Shown here: in pieces, positions 7,582 to 15,340 of the stretch
Layout of the letters: the number at the start of each line of letters is the position of its first letter
Numbering within the stretch: position 1 is the stretch's first letter
NCBI GenBank assembly: GCA_934621485.1
Contig: CAKTUS010000030.1
Location: 1 to 28,128 of the forward strand
From: an uncultured Clostridia bacterium
GTDB lineage: Bacteria; Bacillota; Clostridia; Christensenellales; Aristaeellaceae
Reading direction: 5' to 3'
Length of the DNA stretch: 28,128 nt
Made by a program: the position numbers and the translations under genes
The notes under the pieces: generated by a model
Databases searched by the model: none
What the model was told of the DNA's origin: nothing
Seen by the model: the letters and a program-made list of their open reading frames with translations, nothing else

Positions 7582-9477
7582 ATGCCAAAAGGATTTGCCC
7601 GCGTGGCCGCCGTAAGCCCTCGCGTACATCTGGGCGACGTGGATGCGAATGAAAAAGAGATTGCTACCTGCCTGCATGTTTTGAAAACCAAGGGCGTGCA
7701 GCTGGCTGTGTTTCCGGAGCTGTGCCTGACCGGCTATACCCTGGGCGATTTGTTCCTGCATGAGCAGGTGCAGAAGGCCGCCTGGGCCGCCATGCTGCGC
7801 CTGGCGGCCAAAACCGGCCCCATGGCCGTGGTGGTAGGGCTGCCCGTAAACGACCATGGCCGCCTGTACAACTGTGCCGCCGTATTGCAAAACGGCCGGG
7901 TGGCGGGCCTGGTGCCCAAAACCTATTTGCCCAACGGGAATGAATTTTACGAAACCCGCTGGTTTGTCAGCGGGGCCGGCGTGGACAGGTTGCTGGATAT
8001 AGACCCGGACGAGCCGGTAATGCTGGGAACCCGCAACCTGTTTGACATGGGCGAATGGACCTTTGGCGTGGAGATCTGCGAGGATTTGTGGACGCCCATT
8101 CCTCCCAGCTGCCAGCTGGCGGTGGAAGGGGCGGATATCATCGTTAATCCCAGCGCCTCCAATGCGCTGGTCAGCAAGCACCGCTACCGCCGGGAGCTCA
8201 TCAGCCAGCAAAGCGGCCGGCTGTACGCAGGCTATGTGTATGCGGGAGCAGGCTTTGGCGAAAGCACCAGCGACTTGGTGTTTGACGGCTATACCGGCGT
8301 GTTTGAAAACGGCCGCGCTCTGGCGGAGGGCAAGCGTTTTCAGCCCGCGGGCGACAGAGCCATTGCGGATATCGATATTCAGCGCCTGCGCTACCAGCGC
8401 CAGCGCAACGGCAGCTTCCACCAGATGCCCAGAGCCAATATAGAATATGACGTCGAGACGATGGACGTACCCCCGAACGCGCCCCTGCCGCTTCTGCGCC
8501 CCGTTGAGCCCCTGCCCTTTGTGCCCGGCGGCCCTGAAAAGGAAGAACGCCTGGAGGAAATTATTCAAATTCAGTGTACGGGCCTGATGACCCGGCTGAC
8601 CGCCATTGGCTGCAAGGACCTGGTGGTGGGGGTTTCCGGCGGGCTGGACAGCACCCTGGCGCTGTTGATTGCCGTGCGCGCCTATGACCTGCTGGGGTTG
8701 CCCCGCAAGGGGATTCACGCCATCACCATGCCGGGCATGGGCACCGGCGCACGCACCAAATCCAACGCGGACAAGCTGATGGAAGCCTTTCAGGTCAGCG
8801 CTTTGGAAATTCCCATTGGCGAGGCGGTAAAGCTGCATTTCCGCGATATTGGCCAGGCAGAGAGCTGTCACGACGTAACCTATGAAAACAGCCAGGCTCG
8901 GGAGCGCACCCAAATCTTGATGGATTATGCCAACAAGGTGGGCGGCATTGTGCTGGGGACCGGCGATTTGAGCGAGGCGGCGTTGGGCTTTTGCACCTAT
9001 AACGGCGACCACATGAGCATGTACAACGTGAACGGCTCCGTACCCAAAACCCTGGTGAAAAGCCTGGTGAAGCACCTGAGCACCCATGAGTTTGGCGATG
9101 CGGTGATGGAGGTGTGTCAGGACGTGCTGGATACGCCCATCAGTCCCGAGCTGCTGCCGATGAGCGAAGGCGAACTGAACCAGCGCACCGAGGACATTTT
9201 GGGCGACTACGCCCTGCACGACTTTTTCCTGTACCACTTCATGGACAGCGGCGCGACTCCGGAAAAGCTGAAGCTGCTGGCGGGTCAAGCCTTCCGGAGC
9301 GTGTATGACGAAAAGCGCGTCAGCGATCAGCTGGAAACCTTTTTGCGGCGTTTTTTCAGCCAGCAGTTCAAGCGCAACTGTGTGCCGGACGGCCCCAAGG
9401 TGGGCTCTGTGTCCCTCAGCCCTCGCGGCGACTGGCGCATGCCCAGCGACATGAGCCGGGCGCTGTGGAAGGCGTAA
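7582..9477 (+). CDS. nadE: glutamine-dependent NAD+ synthetase
   Basis: It makes NAD+ from nicotinic acid adenine dinucleotide, ATP and glutamine, the last step of NAD biosynthesis. The 631-aa protein is the long form. The N-terminal nitrilase-type amidotransferase carries catalytic Glu46 (FPELCLTGY), Lys113 (VPKTYLPN) and Cys166 (VEICEDLW). The C-terminal ATP-pyrophosphatase domain has the PP-loop SGGLDS at 352-357. With its own amidase it can take ammonia from glutamine. The ATG at 7582 is preceded by AAAGGGGGAG; the frame is open 63 bp upstream into the NYN gene, but that stretch lacks a site. It is 28 bp downstream of the NYN gene and is probably the last gene of this run. The next gene has its own promoter. 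Confidence 0.97.
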   Translation: MPKGFARVAAVSPRVHLGDVDANEKEIATCLHVLKTKGVQLAVFPELCLTGYTLGDLFLHEQVQKAAWAAMLRLAAKTGPMAVVVGLPVNDHGRLYNCAAVLQNGRVAGLVPKTYLPNGNEFYETRWFVSGAGVDRLLDIDPDEPVMLGTRNLFDMGEWTFGVEICEDLWTPIPPSCQLAVEGADIIVNPSASNALVSKHRYRRELISQQSGRLYAGYVYAGAGFGESTSDLVFDGYTGVFENGRALAEGKRFQPAGDRAIADIDIQRLRYQRQRNGSFHQMPRANIEYDVETMDVPPNAPLPLLRPVEPLPFVPGGPEKEERLEEIIQIQCTGLMTRLTAIGCKDLVVGVSGGLDSTLALLIAVRAYDLLGLPRKGIHAITMPGMGTGARTKSNADKLMEAFQVSALEIPIGEAVKLHFRDIGQAESCHDVTYENSQARERTQILMDYANKVGGIVLGTGDLSEAALGFCTYNGDHMSMYNVNGSVPKTLVKSLVKHLSTHEFGDAVMEVCQDVLDTPISPELLPMSEGELNQRTEDILGDYALHDFFLYHFMDSGATPEKLKLLAGQAFRSVYDEKRVSDQLETFLRRFFSQQFKRNCVPDGPKVGSVSLSPRGDWRMPSDMSRALWKA

Positions 9478-9487
9478 GGGCCGCGGC

Positions 9488-9516
9488 TTGCATATTGGCT
9501 GCAAATGGGGTAAAAT
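9488..9516 (+). promoter_or_regulatory. promoter for the GNAT-metalloprotease pair
   Basis: TTGCAT (9488-9493) and TAAAAT (9511-9516) are separated by exactly 17 bp. It lies in the 88-bp gap after nadE, giving a leader of about 43 nt before the ATG at 9566. Confidence 0.7.
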
Positions 9517-9565
9517 AAAGGCGAAAAGCGTCGCGCTGGCGCTTTGGAAAGGATGATAAGCTCTC

Positions 9566-10369
9566 ATGCACGTGTTTCACCCGCCGCAAAGCGTAAACGG
9601 TCTGCCGCCGGAAAACATTTTTTACGTTGCCGACAGCGCCAATATGACCGTTGCGGATGGGTTTCTCATCCATACGTATCACCCCTACCTGTTCCCGGAC
9701 CGGCCCATTAACCTGTTTATGAGCATCCGTTCCAAGGGCGCGGGGCGGGATATGCTGCTGGGCGCGCTGCTGGCAAGGGCGCAGCAGCTTCGGGAGCAAA
9801 CGCCTCAGTGGAAGGCGCGGCTCTTTGCTCAGGTGAGCCCTCAGGATACCGATCAGATGGCCTTTTATGTGGAAAACGGCTTTGACGCCAACGACGCTCT
9901 GGACGTGGTGCGCTTGGGCGTACCCAACGCCCGTCCTGCGGCTCCCATGGGCTATGACATGGGGTATGTGCCCATGAATGACGCGGCCGAGTTTCAGGCT
10001 TTTCTGATGCGAATGAACACCTATCGCATGAACGCCTGGCAGCCCCAGTTTTTGCAAAAGTACATGAGCTTTCCCCACTTTATGGCCCTGTACATGAGCC
10101 GTGGACCCCAGGTGGTGGGCGAAATTGCCTTCACGGGAGAGGGACAGGCCGCCAAGCTGATTGGCATGTATGTAGCGCCGGAATACCGGCGGCTGGGCCT
10201 GGCCAAATCCATGATTGCGGCAGGCATGAAGCTGCTGAGCGAAAAGGGCGTTACCTATGTGGAAGCGGATGTGATTCGCCGCAACGAACTGCAGCGCATG
10301 CTGGCGGCCAGCTGTAACGCCACCTTTGTGAGAACGGCTTGCTATTATCCCGGACTGAATTATGATTGA
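9566..10369 (+). CDS. GNAT-family N-acetyltransferase, probable double-domain
   Basis: The 267-aa product has the acetyl-CoA-binding motif A of GNAT enzymes in its C-terminal half (IGMYVAPEYRRLGLAKSMI, about residues 193-211), followed by a typical last beta-alpha segment with many Tyr/Cys. The N-terminal half contains a weaker GNAT-like pattern (about 87-115, ending MAFYVENGFDANDALDVVRL). The protein thus resembles two-domain GNATs in which one half is degenerate. The acceptor substrate is unknown. The start at 9566 has GGAAAGGATG about 12 nt upstream, slightly long. Its 3' end overlaps the next gene by 8 bp, so translation of the two is probably coupled. Confidence 0.85.
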   Translation: MHVFHPPQSVNGLPPENIFYVADSANMTVADGFLIHTYHPYLFPDRPINLFMSIRSKGAGRDMLLGALLARAQQLREQTPQWKARLFAQVSPQDTDQMAFYVENGFDANDALDVVRLGVPNARPAAPMGYDMGYVPMNDAAEFQAFLMRMNTYRMNAWQPQFLQKYMSFPHFMALYMSRGPQVVGEIAFTGEGQAAKLIGMYVAPEYRRLGLAKSMIAAGMKLLSEKGVTYVEADVIRRNELQRMLAASCNATFVRTACYYPGLNYD

Positions 10370-11021
10370 ATACCGTTTGATTCGTTCTGACAGGCGCACC
10401 CTTTCCATTCAGGTGGATGGAGAGGGTGCTCTTGTTGTGCGCGCGCCGCTGTTTACGCCGTTGTGGGAAATTGAGGCGTTTTTGCATAAGAAGCGGGAGT
10501 GGATTGTTACACGCCAGGCCGCGGTCAAAGCAACCCCCGCCGTATCCATTGCCGAGGGAGCCCGCATGCCCTTTTGGGGCGGCGAATTGCGGGTGCATGT
10601 ATGCCGGGTGCCCATGGGCATGCGGTATCACGACTGCCTGCTGCTGCCGGATCAGGGAAATGTGCTGGCTCATGCCCGGCTTTGGCGAAAGGAGACTGCG
10701 CAAAGCCTGCTTTGTCCAAGGGTGGAGGAATGGGCCGGGCGGACCGGTCTGCACCCGGTTCGCGTGTGCTTTGGCAACGCGGAGAGCCGCTGGGGCAGCA
10801 TGTCGTCCGGCGGCGTGATGCGCCTGAATACGGCGTTGGTACACCTGCCGCCGCAGCTGTGCGATTATGTGATTGTGCACGAACTGGTTCACCTGCGGTA
10901 CATGAACCATTCCACCGCCTTTCATGGGCTGGTGCGCTCCATTCTGCCGGATGCGGAGCAGCGCCGCCGGGCCCTTCGGCAATGGAGCACAGTCACGCGC
11001 CTGCTCCATGAGGATAGGTAA
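10362..11021 (+). CDS. YgjP-like (DUF45) zinc metallopeptidase
   Basis: A 219-aa protein of the YgjP/SprT-like group. The zincin motif HELVH lies at 173-177, and His183 in MNHS is the likely third ligand. The family hallmark before it, SRWGS(C)S, reads SRWGSMS here (142-148), with Met in place of the usual Cys; zinc binding should be unaffected. The N-terminal part (1-60) contains the typical IRSDRRTLSIQV strand and REWI helix. The substrate of this family is unknown. It starts inside the end of the GNAT gene (8-bp overlap), with no clear ribosome-binding site of its own, consistent with coupled translation. No terminator is obvious after it. Confidence 0.88.
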   Translation: MIEYRLIRSDRRTLSIQVDGEGALVVRAPLFTPLWEIEAFLHKKREWIVTRQAAVKATPAVSIAEGARMPFWGGELRVHVCRVPMGMRYHDCLLLPDQGNVLAHARLWRKETAQSLLCPRVEEWAGRTGLHPVRVCFGNAESRWGSMSSGGVMRLNTALVHLPPQLCDYVIVHELVHLRYMNHSTAFHGLVRSILPDAEQRRRALRQWSTVTRLLHEDR

Positions 11022-11029
11022 CGAAATAG

Positions 11030-11179
11030 TTTTCCACGTAATGCGGGTGTCTCGAATCAAAATGTGGAAAACCATAGGAGAAACCGGGGAATGGGGTGGA
11101 AAACATGTGGGCTTTCCCATGAAAATCCCACATGACCTTGTGGAGAAAAAACTTTTATTGTGGAGAAACCTGTGGATAA
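11030..11179. promoter_or_regulatory. cluster of six DnaA-box-like sites upstream of nrdD
   Basis: Against consensus TTWTNCACA: TTTTCCACG at 11030-11038 (plus); TTTTCCACA at 11063-11071 (minus, full match); TTTTCCACC at 11095-11103 (minus); TTCTCCACA at 11139-11147 and 11159-11167 (both minus, one mismatch); TTATCCACA at 11171-11179 (minus, perfect). Five of six point the same way. The last three are packed within 41 bp, at 20- and 12-bp steps. An 8-bp inverted repeat CATGTGGG/CCCACATG (11104-11111, 11127-11134) sits between the two groups. Likely a DnaA-binding regulatory or titration cluster controlling nrdD; replication-origin function is less likely because no dnaA, dnaN or unwinding region is present. 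Confidence 0.65.
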
Positions 11180-11191
11180 CTTGACGAAAAT

Positions 11192-11226
11192 GCGCGCAAA
11201 CCATCGAAACATAACGCTTTGCGCGC
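11192..11226. repeat. 9-bp inverted repeat between DnaA cluster and nrdD promoter
   Basis: GCGCGCAAA (11192-11200) and TTTGCGCGC (11218-11226) form a perfect 9-bp stem around a 17-base A-rich loop. It lies 19 bp before the first NrdR box. There is no T-run after it, so it is more likely an operator or cruciform than a terminator for the upstream gene. Confidence 0.5.
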
Positions 11227-11245
11227 CAAAGGGGTCGGTTTTGGA

Positions 11246-11293
11246 CACCTATATTTAGTGTTGACTTATTCGGTAAGACACAATATAATGATA
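11246..11293 (+). promoter_or_regulatory. tandem NrdR boxes
   Basis: Box 1 (11246-11261, core CTATATTTAGTGT) and box 2 (11278-11293, ACACAATATAATGATA) match the NrdR consensus acaCwAtATaTwGtgt at about 12 of 16 positions each. They lie 32 bp centre to centre, about three helical turns, as is normal for NrdR operators. Box 1 touches the -35 and box 2 covers the -10, so bound NrdR should block RNA polymerase when the dATP/ATP balance is high. Confidence 0.75.
11261..11289 (+). promoter_or_regulatory. sigma-A-type promoter of nrdD
   Basis: TTGACT (11261-11266) and perfect TATAAT (11284-11289) are separated by exactly 17 bp. Transcription should start near 11296, giving a leader of about 70 nt before the ATG at 11368. 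Confidence 0.85.
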
Positions 11294-11367
11294 ACGCTCG
11301 CTTATAAGCCCCCCTGATTTGGGTGAAATATGGTTATTTTGTGACATTTTTTGAGGAGGATGCACCC

Positions 11368-13695
11368 ATGATTACTTCTATCCAAAAGCGCGACGGTCGT
11401 ATCGTGCCTTTTGATCAGAATAAAATTGAGCAGGCCATTGAAAAGAGCTTTATGGCCAGCGGCAGTCAAAAGAGTTTGGAGACCGCAGCCGAGTTGGCCG
11501 CTCTGGTGGTGGAAAAAGTGGAGCGGGATGAAAACCTGCCCGCCGTGCCCTCTGTGGAGCAGATTCAGGATGTGGTGGAAAAGGTGCTCATCGAAAAGGG
11601 CTTTGTGCGTTCCGCCAAGAGCTATATCCTGTATCGTGCCGAGCGCAGCCGCGTGCGCGAGATGAATACCCGCCTGATGAAGGTGTTTGAGGACATCGCC
11701 TATAAAGACGCGGTGGACAGCGATATCAAGCGCGAAAACGCCAATATCAACGGCGACACCGCCATGGGCAGCATGCTCAAGTTTGGCTCCGAGGGTTCCA
11801 AGCAGTTTTATGAAATGTATGTGCTGGATCCCCGCTTTGCCAAGGCTCACCATGACGGCGACATCCACATCCACGACCTGGATTTTTACACGCTGACCAC
11901 CACCTGCTGCCAGATTGATTTGCTGGACCTGTTCCATGGCGGTTTTTCCACAGGTCATGGCGTGCTGCGGGAGCCTAACGATATTTACAGCTATTCCGCC
12001 CTGGCCTGCATTGCCATTCAGGCCAACCAGAACGACCAGCACGGCGGACAGAGCGTGGTGAACTTCGATTATGGCATGGCCCCAGGCGTGAAGAAAACCT
12101 ATTTCAAGCGCTACCGTGATAACCTGGCCCGGGCCCTGGAACTGCTGGGTAACCTGGAGGACGCCGCGGACCTGGCGGTGGGCATCCTGGCCGATGTGAA
12201 GGAAGAAACCGGCAAGGACCCTCAGTTGGCGGCAGACGAGGGTTTTGACAGCGTCATGTGTCAGCACCTGGCTAATGCCATGCCTGGCGCTTCGGAGGAA
12301 ACGCTGACCCGCATTATGGATTTTGTGCGGGAGCATGCGGAAAAGGAAACCGATAAGGCCACCTATCAGGCCATGGAGGCTCTGATTCACAACCTGAACA
12401 CCATGAACAGCCGCGCCGGCGCCCAGGTGCCCTTCTCCTCCATCAACTATGGCATGGACACCTCGCCCGAGGGCCGTATGGTCATGCGAAATGTGCTTTT
12501 GGCCACGGAGGCGGGCTTGGGCAACGGTGAAACCCCCATTTTCCCCATCCAGATTTTCCGCGTCAAGGAAGGCGTCAGCTTCAATCCCGGCGACCCCAAT
12601 TACGACCTGTACCGTCTGGCCATCCGCACCAGCGCCAAGCGCCTGTTTCCCAATTTCAGCTTTGTGGACGCGCCCTTCAACAAGCAGTACTACAAGGAAG
12701 GCCATCCTGAAACGGAGATTGCCTACATGGGCTGCCGCACCCGCGTAATCGGCAATGTGTATGACCCGACCCGGGAGGTATGTCCCCGCCGCGGCAACCT
12801 GAGCTTTACGTCCATCAACCTGCCCCGGATTGCCATCAAGGCCAAGGGCGATGTAGGCTGGTTCTTTGAGGAATTGGAGCGCCAGCTGAACCTGGTGCAT
12901 GACCAGCTGCTGGAGCGCCTGGAGATTATCTCCAAAAAGAAGGTGTACAATTTCCCCTTCCTGATGGGCGAAGGCGTCTGGATCGACTCTGAAAAGCTGG
13001 ACTGGAACGATTCCGTGCGCGAGGTGCTCAAGCACGGTACCCTGTCCATCGGCTTTATCGGCCTGGCAGAGTGCCTGAAGGCCCTGCGGGGAACCCACCA
13101 CGGCGAGGATCCCAACAGCCAGAACCTGGGACTGGAAATCGTGGGCTTTATGCGCAAATTCTGCGATGAGTGCAGCCAGAAGGAAAAGCTGAACTACACC
13201 TGTCTGGCTACCCCGGCAGAGGGCCTCAGCGGCCGCTTTGTACGCCTGGATCGGGAAAAATATGGCGTGATTGAGGGTGTTACCGATCGGGAATACTACA
13301 CCAATTCCTTCCATGTGCCGGTGTACTATCCCATCAGCGCGTTTGACAAGCTGAGCATCGAGGCTCCCTACCATGCGCTGACCAATGCCGGCCACATCAG
13401 CTACATCGAGATGGACGGCGATCCCACCAAGAATCTGGGCGCCTTTGAAAAGGTGGTACGCTATATGCACGATGTAGGCATCGGCTATGGCAGCATTAAC
13501 CATCCCGTAGACCGCGACCCGGAGTGCGGCTATAACGGTATTATTGGCGATACCTGCCCCAAGTGCGGCCGCAGTGAGGACGGGCATGCCTTTGAGCGCA
13601 TCCGCCGCATTACGGGCTATCTGGTGGGTACGCTGGACCGTTTCAACAACGGCAAGCGCGCCGAAGAACGGGATCGCGTGAAACACCAAATTTAA
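11368..13695 (+). CDS. nrdD: anaerobic (class III) ribonucleoside-triphosphate reductase
   Basis: It reduces ribonucleoside triphosphates to deoxyribonucleotides using a glycyl radical, so it works only without oxygen. The 775-aa protein starts with an ATP-cone allosteric domain (about 3-95, KRDGRIVPFDQNKI). A glycyl-radical domain ends it: RITGYL with radical Gly750, preceded by cysteines in CGYNGIIGDTCPKCGR that match the zinc-binding site. TREVCPRRGNLSF contains the probable thiyl-radical cysteine. The ATG at 11368 has GAGGAGGA 7 nt upstream; the frame is open to 11323, but that stretch lies just past the promoter. Control by NrdR boxes and possibly DnaA is visible upstream. No nrdG activase gene follows, although it is usually adjacent; it must lie elsewhere or be supplied by another radical-SAM activase. 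Confidence 0.97.
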   Translation: MITSIQKRDGRIVPFDQNKIEQAIEKSFMASGSQKSLETAAELAALVVEKVERDENLPAVPSVEQIQDVVEKVLIEKGFVRSAKSYILYRAERSRVREMNTRLMKVFEDIAYKDAVDSDIKRENANINGDTAMGSMLKFGSEGSKQFYEMYVLDPRFAKAHHDGDIHIHDLDFYTLTTTCCQIDLLDLFHGGFSTGHGVLREPNDIYSYSALACIAIQANQNDQHGGQSVVNFDYGMAPGVKKTYFKRYRDNLARALELLGNLEDAADLAVGILADVKEETGKDPQLAADEGFDSVMCQHLANAMPGASEETLTRIMDFVREHAEKETDKATYQAMEALIHNLNTMNSRAGAQVPFSSINYGMDTSPEGRMVMRNVLLATEAGLGNGETPIFPIQIFRVKEGVSFNPGDPNYDLYRLAIRTSAKRLFPNFSFVDAPFNKQYYKEGHPETEIAYMGCRTRVIGNVYDPTREVCPRRGNLSFTSINLPRIAIKAKGDVGWFFEELERQLNLVHDQLLERLEIISKKKVYNFPFLMGEGVWIDSEKLDWNDSVREVLKHGTLSIGFIGLAECLKALRGTHHGEDPNSQNLGLEIVGFMRKFCDECSQKEKLNYTCLATPAEGLSGRFVRLDREKYGVIEGVTDREYYTNSFHVPVYYPISAFDKLSIEAPYHALTNAGHISYIEMDGDPTKNLGAFEKVVRYMHDVGIGYGSINHPVDRDPECGYNGIIGDTCPKCGRSEDGHAFERIRRITGYLVGTLDRFNNGKRAEERDRVKHQI

Positions 13696-13703
13696 GCAGG
13701 AAC

Positions 13704-13754
13704 GAGCTCTCTGACCCCAAACCGCGCTTGCGGCATAAGGCAGAGGGCTCTTTT
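13704..13754 (+). terminator. first terminator after nrdD, branched hairpin
   Basis: GAGCTCTCTG (13704-13713) pairs with CAGAGGGCTC (13741-13750) over 10 positions including one G-U pair, then TTTT. The loop holds its own small stem, CCGC/GCGG (13722-13725, 13730-13733). It starts 8 bp after the stop. Confidence 0.7.
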
Positions 13755-13761
13755 CCGGCCT

Positions 13762-13791
13762 ACAGGAGGCATGTTTTCCTGCCTGTTTTTT
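13762..13791 (+). terminator. second terminator after nrdD
   Basis: ACAGGAGG (13762-13769) pairs with CCTGCCTGT (13778-13786) with one bulged G, followed by a run of six T. It is back-to-back with the first terminator, so read-through from nrdD is strongly limited. Confidence 0.75.
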
Positions 13792-14284
13792 GGGGGATAG
13801 AGAAAAAGCTCGCCTTGACGGTGAACTCTGGTTTCTGAAAAACGCCTCTTACAAAAACGGCTCATAGAATCGCTGGAAATTTGTTTCTCGCAGATTGTTT
13901 TTTTAGCCTATAGCGTGAGAGAAAGCCTCGTTTTCTTTTGTTCCGTTTCAGAGAGAGTTTGATGGATGTCTTTTCAAAAAAGGGGACTTTATCAGCCGGC
14001 TGAGATCGCCTTAACGGCGTTTAGACTGTCAAAGAACCCAGGGGATGGTATCGGAAACCACCGGCTATACCGGCGGAGGTATCCCGTAAAAAAGCTGTCG
14101 CTTGAAGCATCAAGCGAAGCGAGTGAAGAATAACACCCCAACAAATTCGTATGCACTCGATCAAAACGGCTGATGCCCGTTTGAGGGCGGCGGAGCATTT
14201 GAGAAAAATCATTCCGTGCATCTTTAGATGCCAGCCGGTAAAAAGCCCTTCCAGAGCTTAAGCATGACCACCGGCTAAGTCGGC
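13792..14284. other. gene-free, palindrome-rich region; possible remnant of a small mobile element
   Basis: No frame gives a recognisable protein. The left part (13792-13990) is visibly A/T-richer than the surroundings, with T runs. The right part holds several palindromes: CCACCGG/CCGGCGG near 14058-14076 (one mismatch); TCGCTTGA/TCAAGCGA (14098-14105, 14110-14117, perfect); an imperfect hairpin around CTGATG (about 14159-14184); and AGCCGGT/ACCGGCT near 14232-14276. ACCACCGGCTA occurs near both ends (about 14057 and 14268). Hairpins at both ends without a gene recall non-autonomous IS200/IS605-type relics, but no transposase remnant can be seen, so this is only a suggestion. Confidence 0.45.
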
Positions 14285-14477
14285 AGCCTTGCGCAGTAAG
14301 GCTCAGGTCGCTGACAAAGTGGAGGTGCAGGAGGCACTGCCTCCTGCCGGGGTTTTAGGGGCGGAGCCCCTAAGCCTTATGCCGCAGCACTTTCCCCGGA
14401 ACCAGCAAAGCGTTGCTTCCGGGCGATGGCGGCCAATCAGGGGTTTTTCAATACTCTAAGCCTTGCGCAGCAAGGCT
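14285..14477. repeat. dispersed multi-hairpin repeat, longest copy, flanked by two 19-bp hairpins
   Basis: The core 14318-14440 has three hairpins: GCAGGAGGC/GCCTCCTGC (14327-14335, 14339-14347), AGGGGC/GCCCCT (14357-14362, 14366-14371) and CCCGGAA/TTCCGGG (14395-14401, 14417-14423). The first two match 2012-2072; the third matches 27-56. The core is bracketed by two nearly identical hairpins, AGCCTTGCGCAGTAAGGCT (14285-14303) and AGCCTTGCGCAGCAAGGCT (14459-14477), 174 bp apart. Likely a family of interspersed palindromic repeats present elsewhere in the genome. Confidence 0.75.
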
Positions 14478-14535
14478 TTCCTTATGCTCTTTGCCGCCCG
14501 GCAGTGGGCAAAGCACGCGCTTGGCAAAAAAGCTT

Positions 14536-14589
14536 GCCGTCAGACGAACTTTTTTGATAAACTGAAAGCTCGTCTGCCAGACGAGCTTT
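14536..14589 (-). terminator. terminator of plsY, part of a repeat module
   Basis: AAAGCTCGTCT (14565-14575) and AGACGAGCTTT (14579-14589) form a perfect 11-bp stem with a 3-base loop, 15 bp past the plsY stop. Read leftward it is followed by a modest T-rich stretch. The adjoining block 14536-14567 matches 4359-4390, so this is the second copy of the CTTTTTTGA-plus-hairpin module. Confidence 0.65.
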
Positions 14590-14603
14590 TCCTGTGCTCT
14601 TTT

Positions 14604-15233
14604 TTACTTCGCCTTTACCTTGTTGCCAATTTTGTTTTCCGTGCCTTCCAGCAGGCGCTTGATATTGGTACGGTGGCGCAGCACGCACAGGGCCAGCATT
14701 ACCAGCGTAAATACGCAGCGGGCCCAATCGCCCCAGCGGAAGATGAGCGTGAGCACCATGTAGCTCAGCAGCATTACCATGCTGCCTGCGCTGATGTAGC
14801 GAGTGATAGCGATAACCGCCAGGCACAGCGCAATGGAGATAAGCCCCAGCGCCGGATCCACAAACACCAGCACCGCCACGGAGCAGGCCACGCCCTTGCC
14901 GCCCTTGAAGTGATAAAAAACGGGCCAGTTATGCCCAAGCACGGCGCACAGGCCGCCCAGCATGGTGCCAAAGCGGTCAATGCCAAAGGTAACTCCGGGC
15001 AGCAGCAGGGACCCCAGCAGGCAGGCCAGCGTAGCCTTCAGGCAGTCGCCCAGAAAGGTTAGCAGGCCGCTTTTAGTACCCAGCACCCGCAGCATATTGC
15101 TGGCGCCGGTGTTGTGACTGCCGAATTTGCGAATGTCTACCCCTTGGGCGTTGGATAGGGTAATACCCGTAGAAAAGCAACCCAGCAGGTAGCTGACGGC
15201 GGCCGTCAGCAGAGCAAGCAAAACCTTTTGCAT
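14604..15233 (-). CDS. plsY: glycerol-3-phosphate acyltransferase PlsY
   Basis: PlsY is a membrane enzyme that transfers an acyl group from acyl-phosphate to glycerol-3-phosphate, the first committed step of phospholipid synthesis in most Gram-positives. The 209-aa product is mostly hydrophobic, with about five to seven membrane segments, and shows the conserved loops: FGSHNTGASNMLRVLG (about 37-52), GHNWPVFYHFKGGKGVA (about 100-116), and a late RHRTNIKRLLEGTENK near the C-terminus. The start chosen at 15233 has GGAGG 5-7 nt upstream; an ATG 96 nt further upstream in frame lacks such a site. The promoter is at 15341-15369 and the terminator at 14565-14589, so it appears to be a single-gene unit. 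Confidence 0.96.
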   Translation of the reverse strand: MQKVLLALLTAAVSYLLGCFSTGITLSNAQGVDIRKFGSHNTGASNMLRVLGTKSGLLTFLGDCLKATLACLLGSLLLPGVTFGIDRFGTMLGGLCAVLGHNWPVFYHFKGGKGVACSVAVLVFVDPALGLISIALCLAVIAITRYISAGSMVMLLSYMVLTLIFRWGDWARCVFTLVMLALCVLRHRTNIKRLLEGTENKIGNKVKAK

Positions 15234-15340
15234 ACAAACCTCCGTTTGCGTGTCCCCGTCAAGGCTGCAATGGCGAAAAAGGGGAACATGCGTGGTGATA
15301 TTGCTTTGCGCGCCGGAGCGGCGTAACAAAACACCGGTCC

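Noticed and set aside
11022..11322. Chromosomal replication origin
   Set aside because: DnaA-like boxes are present, but there is no dnaA/dnaN, no clear AT-rich unwinding element with DnaA-trio repeats, and the DNA is followed at once by an NrdR-controlled promoter.
13950..13970. 16S-rRNA-like start (AGAGAGAGTTTGATG)
   Set aside because: The resemblance ends after about a dozen bases; no further rRNA sequence follows.
14463..15062. Plus-strand open frame of 199 codons over the plsY region
   Set aside because: Antisense to a clear membrane enzyme, and its first part lies in a palindromic repeat and terminator.
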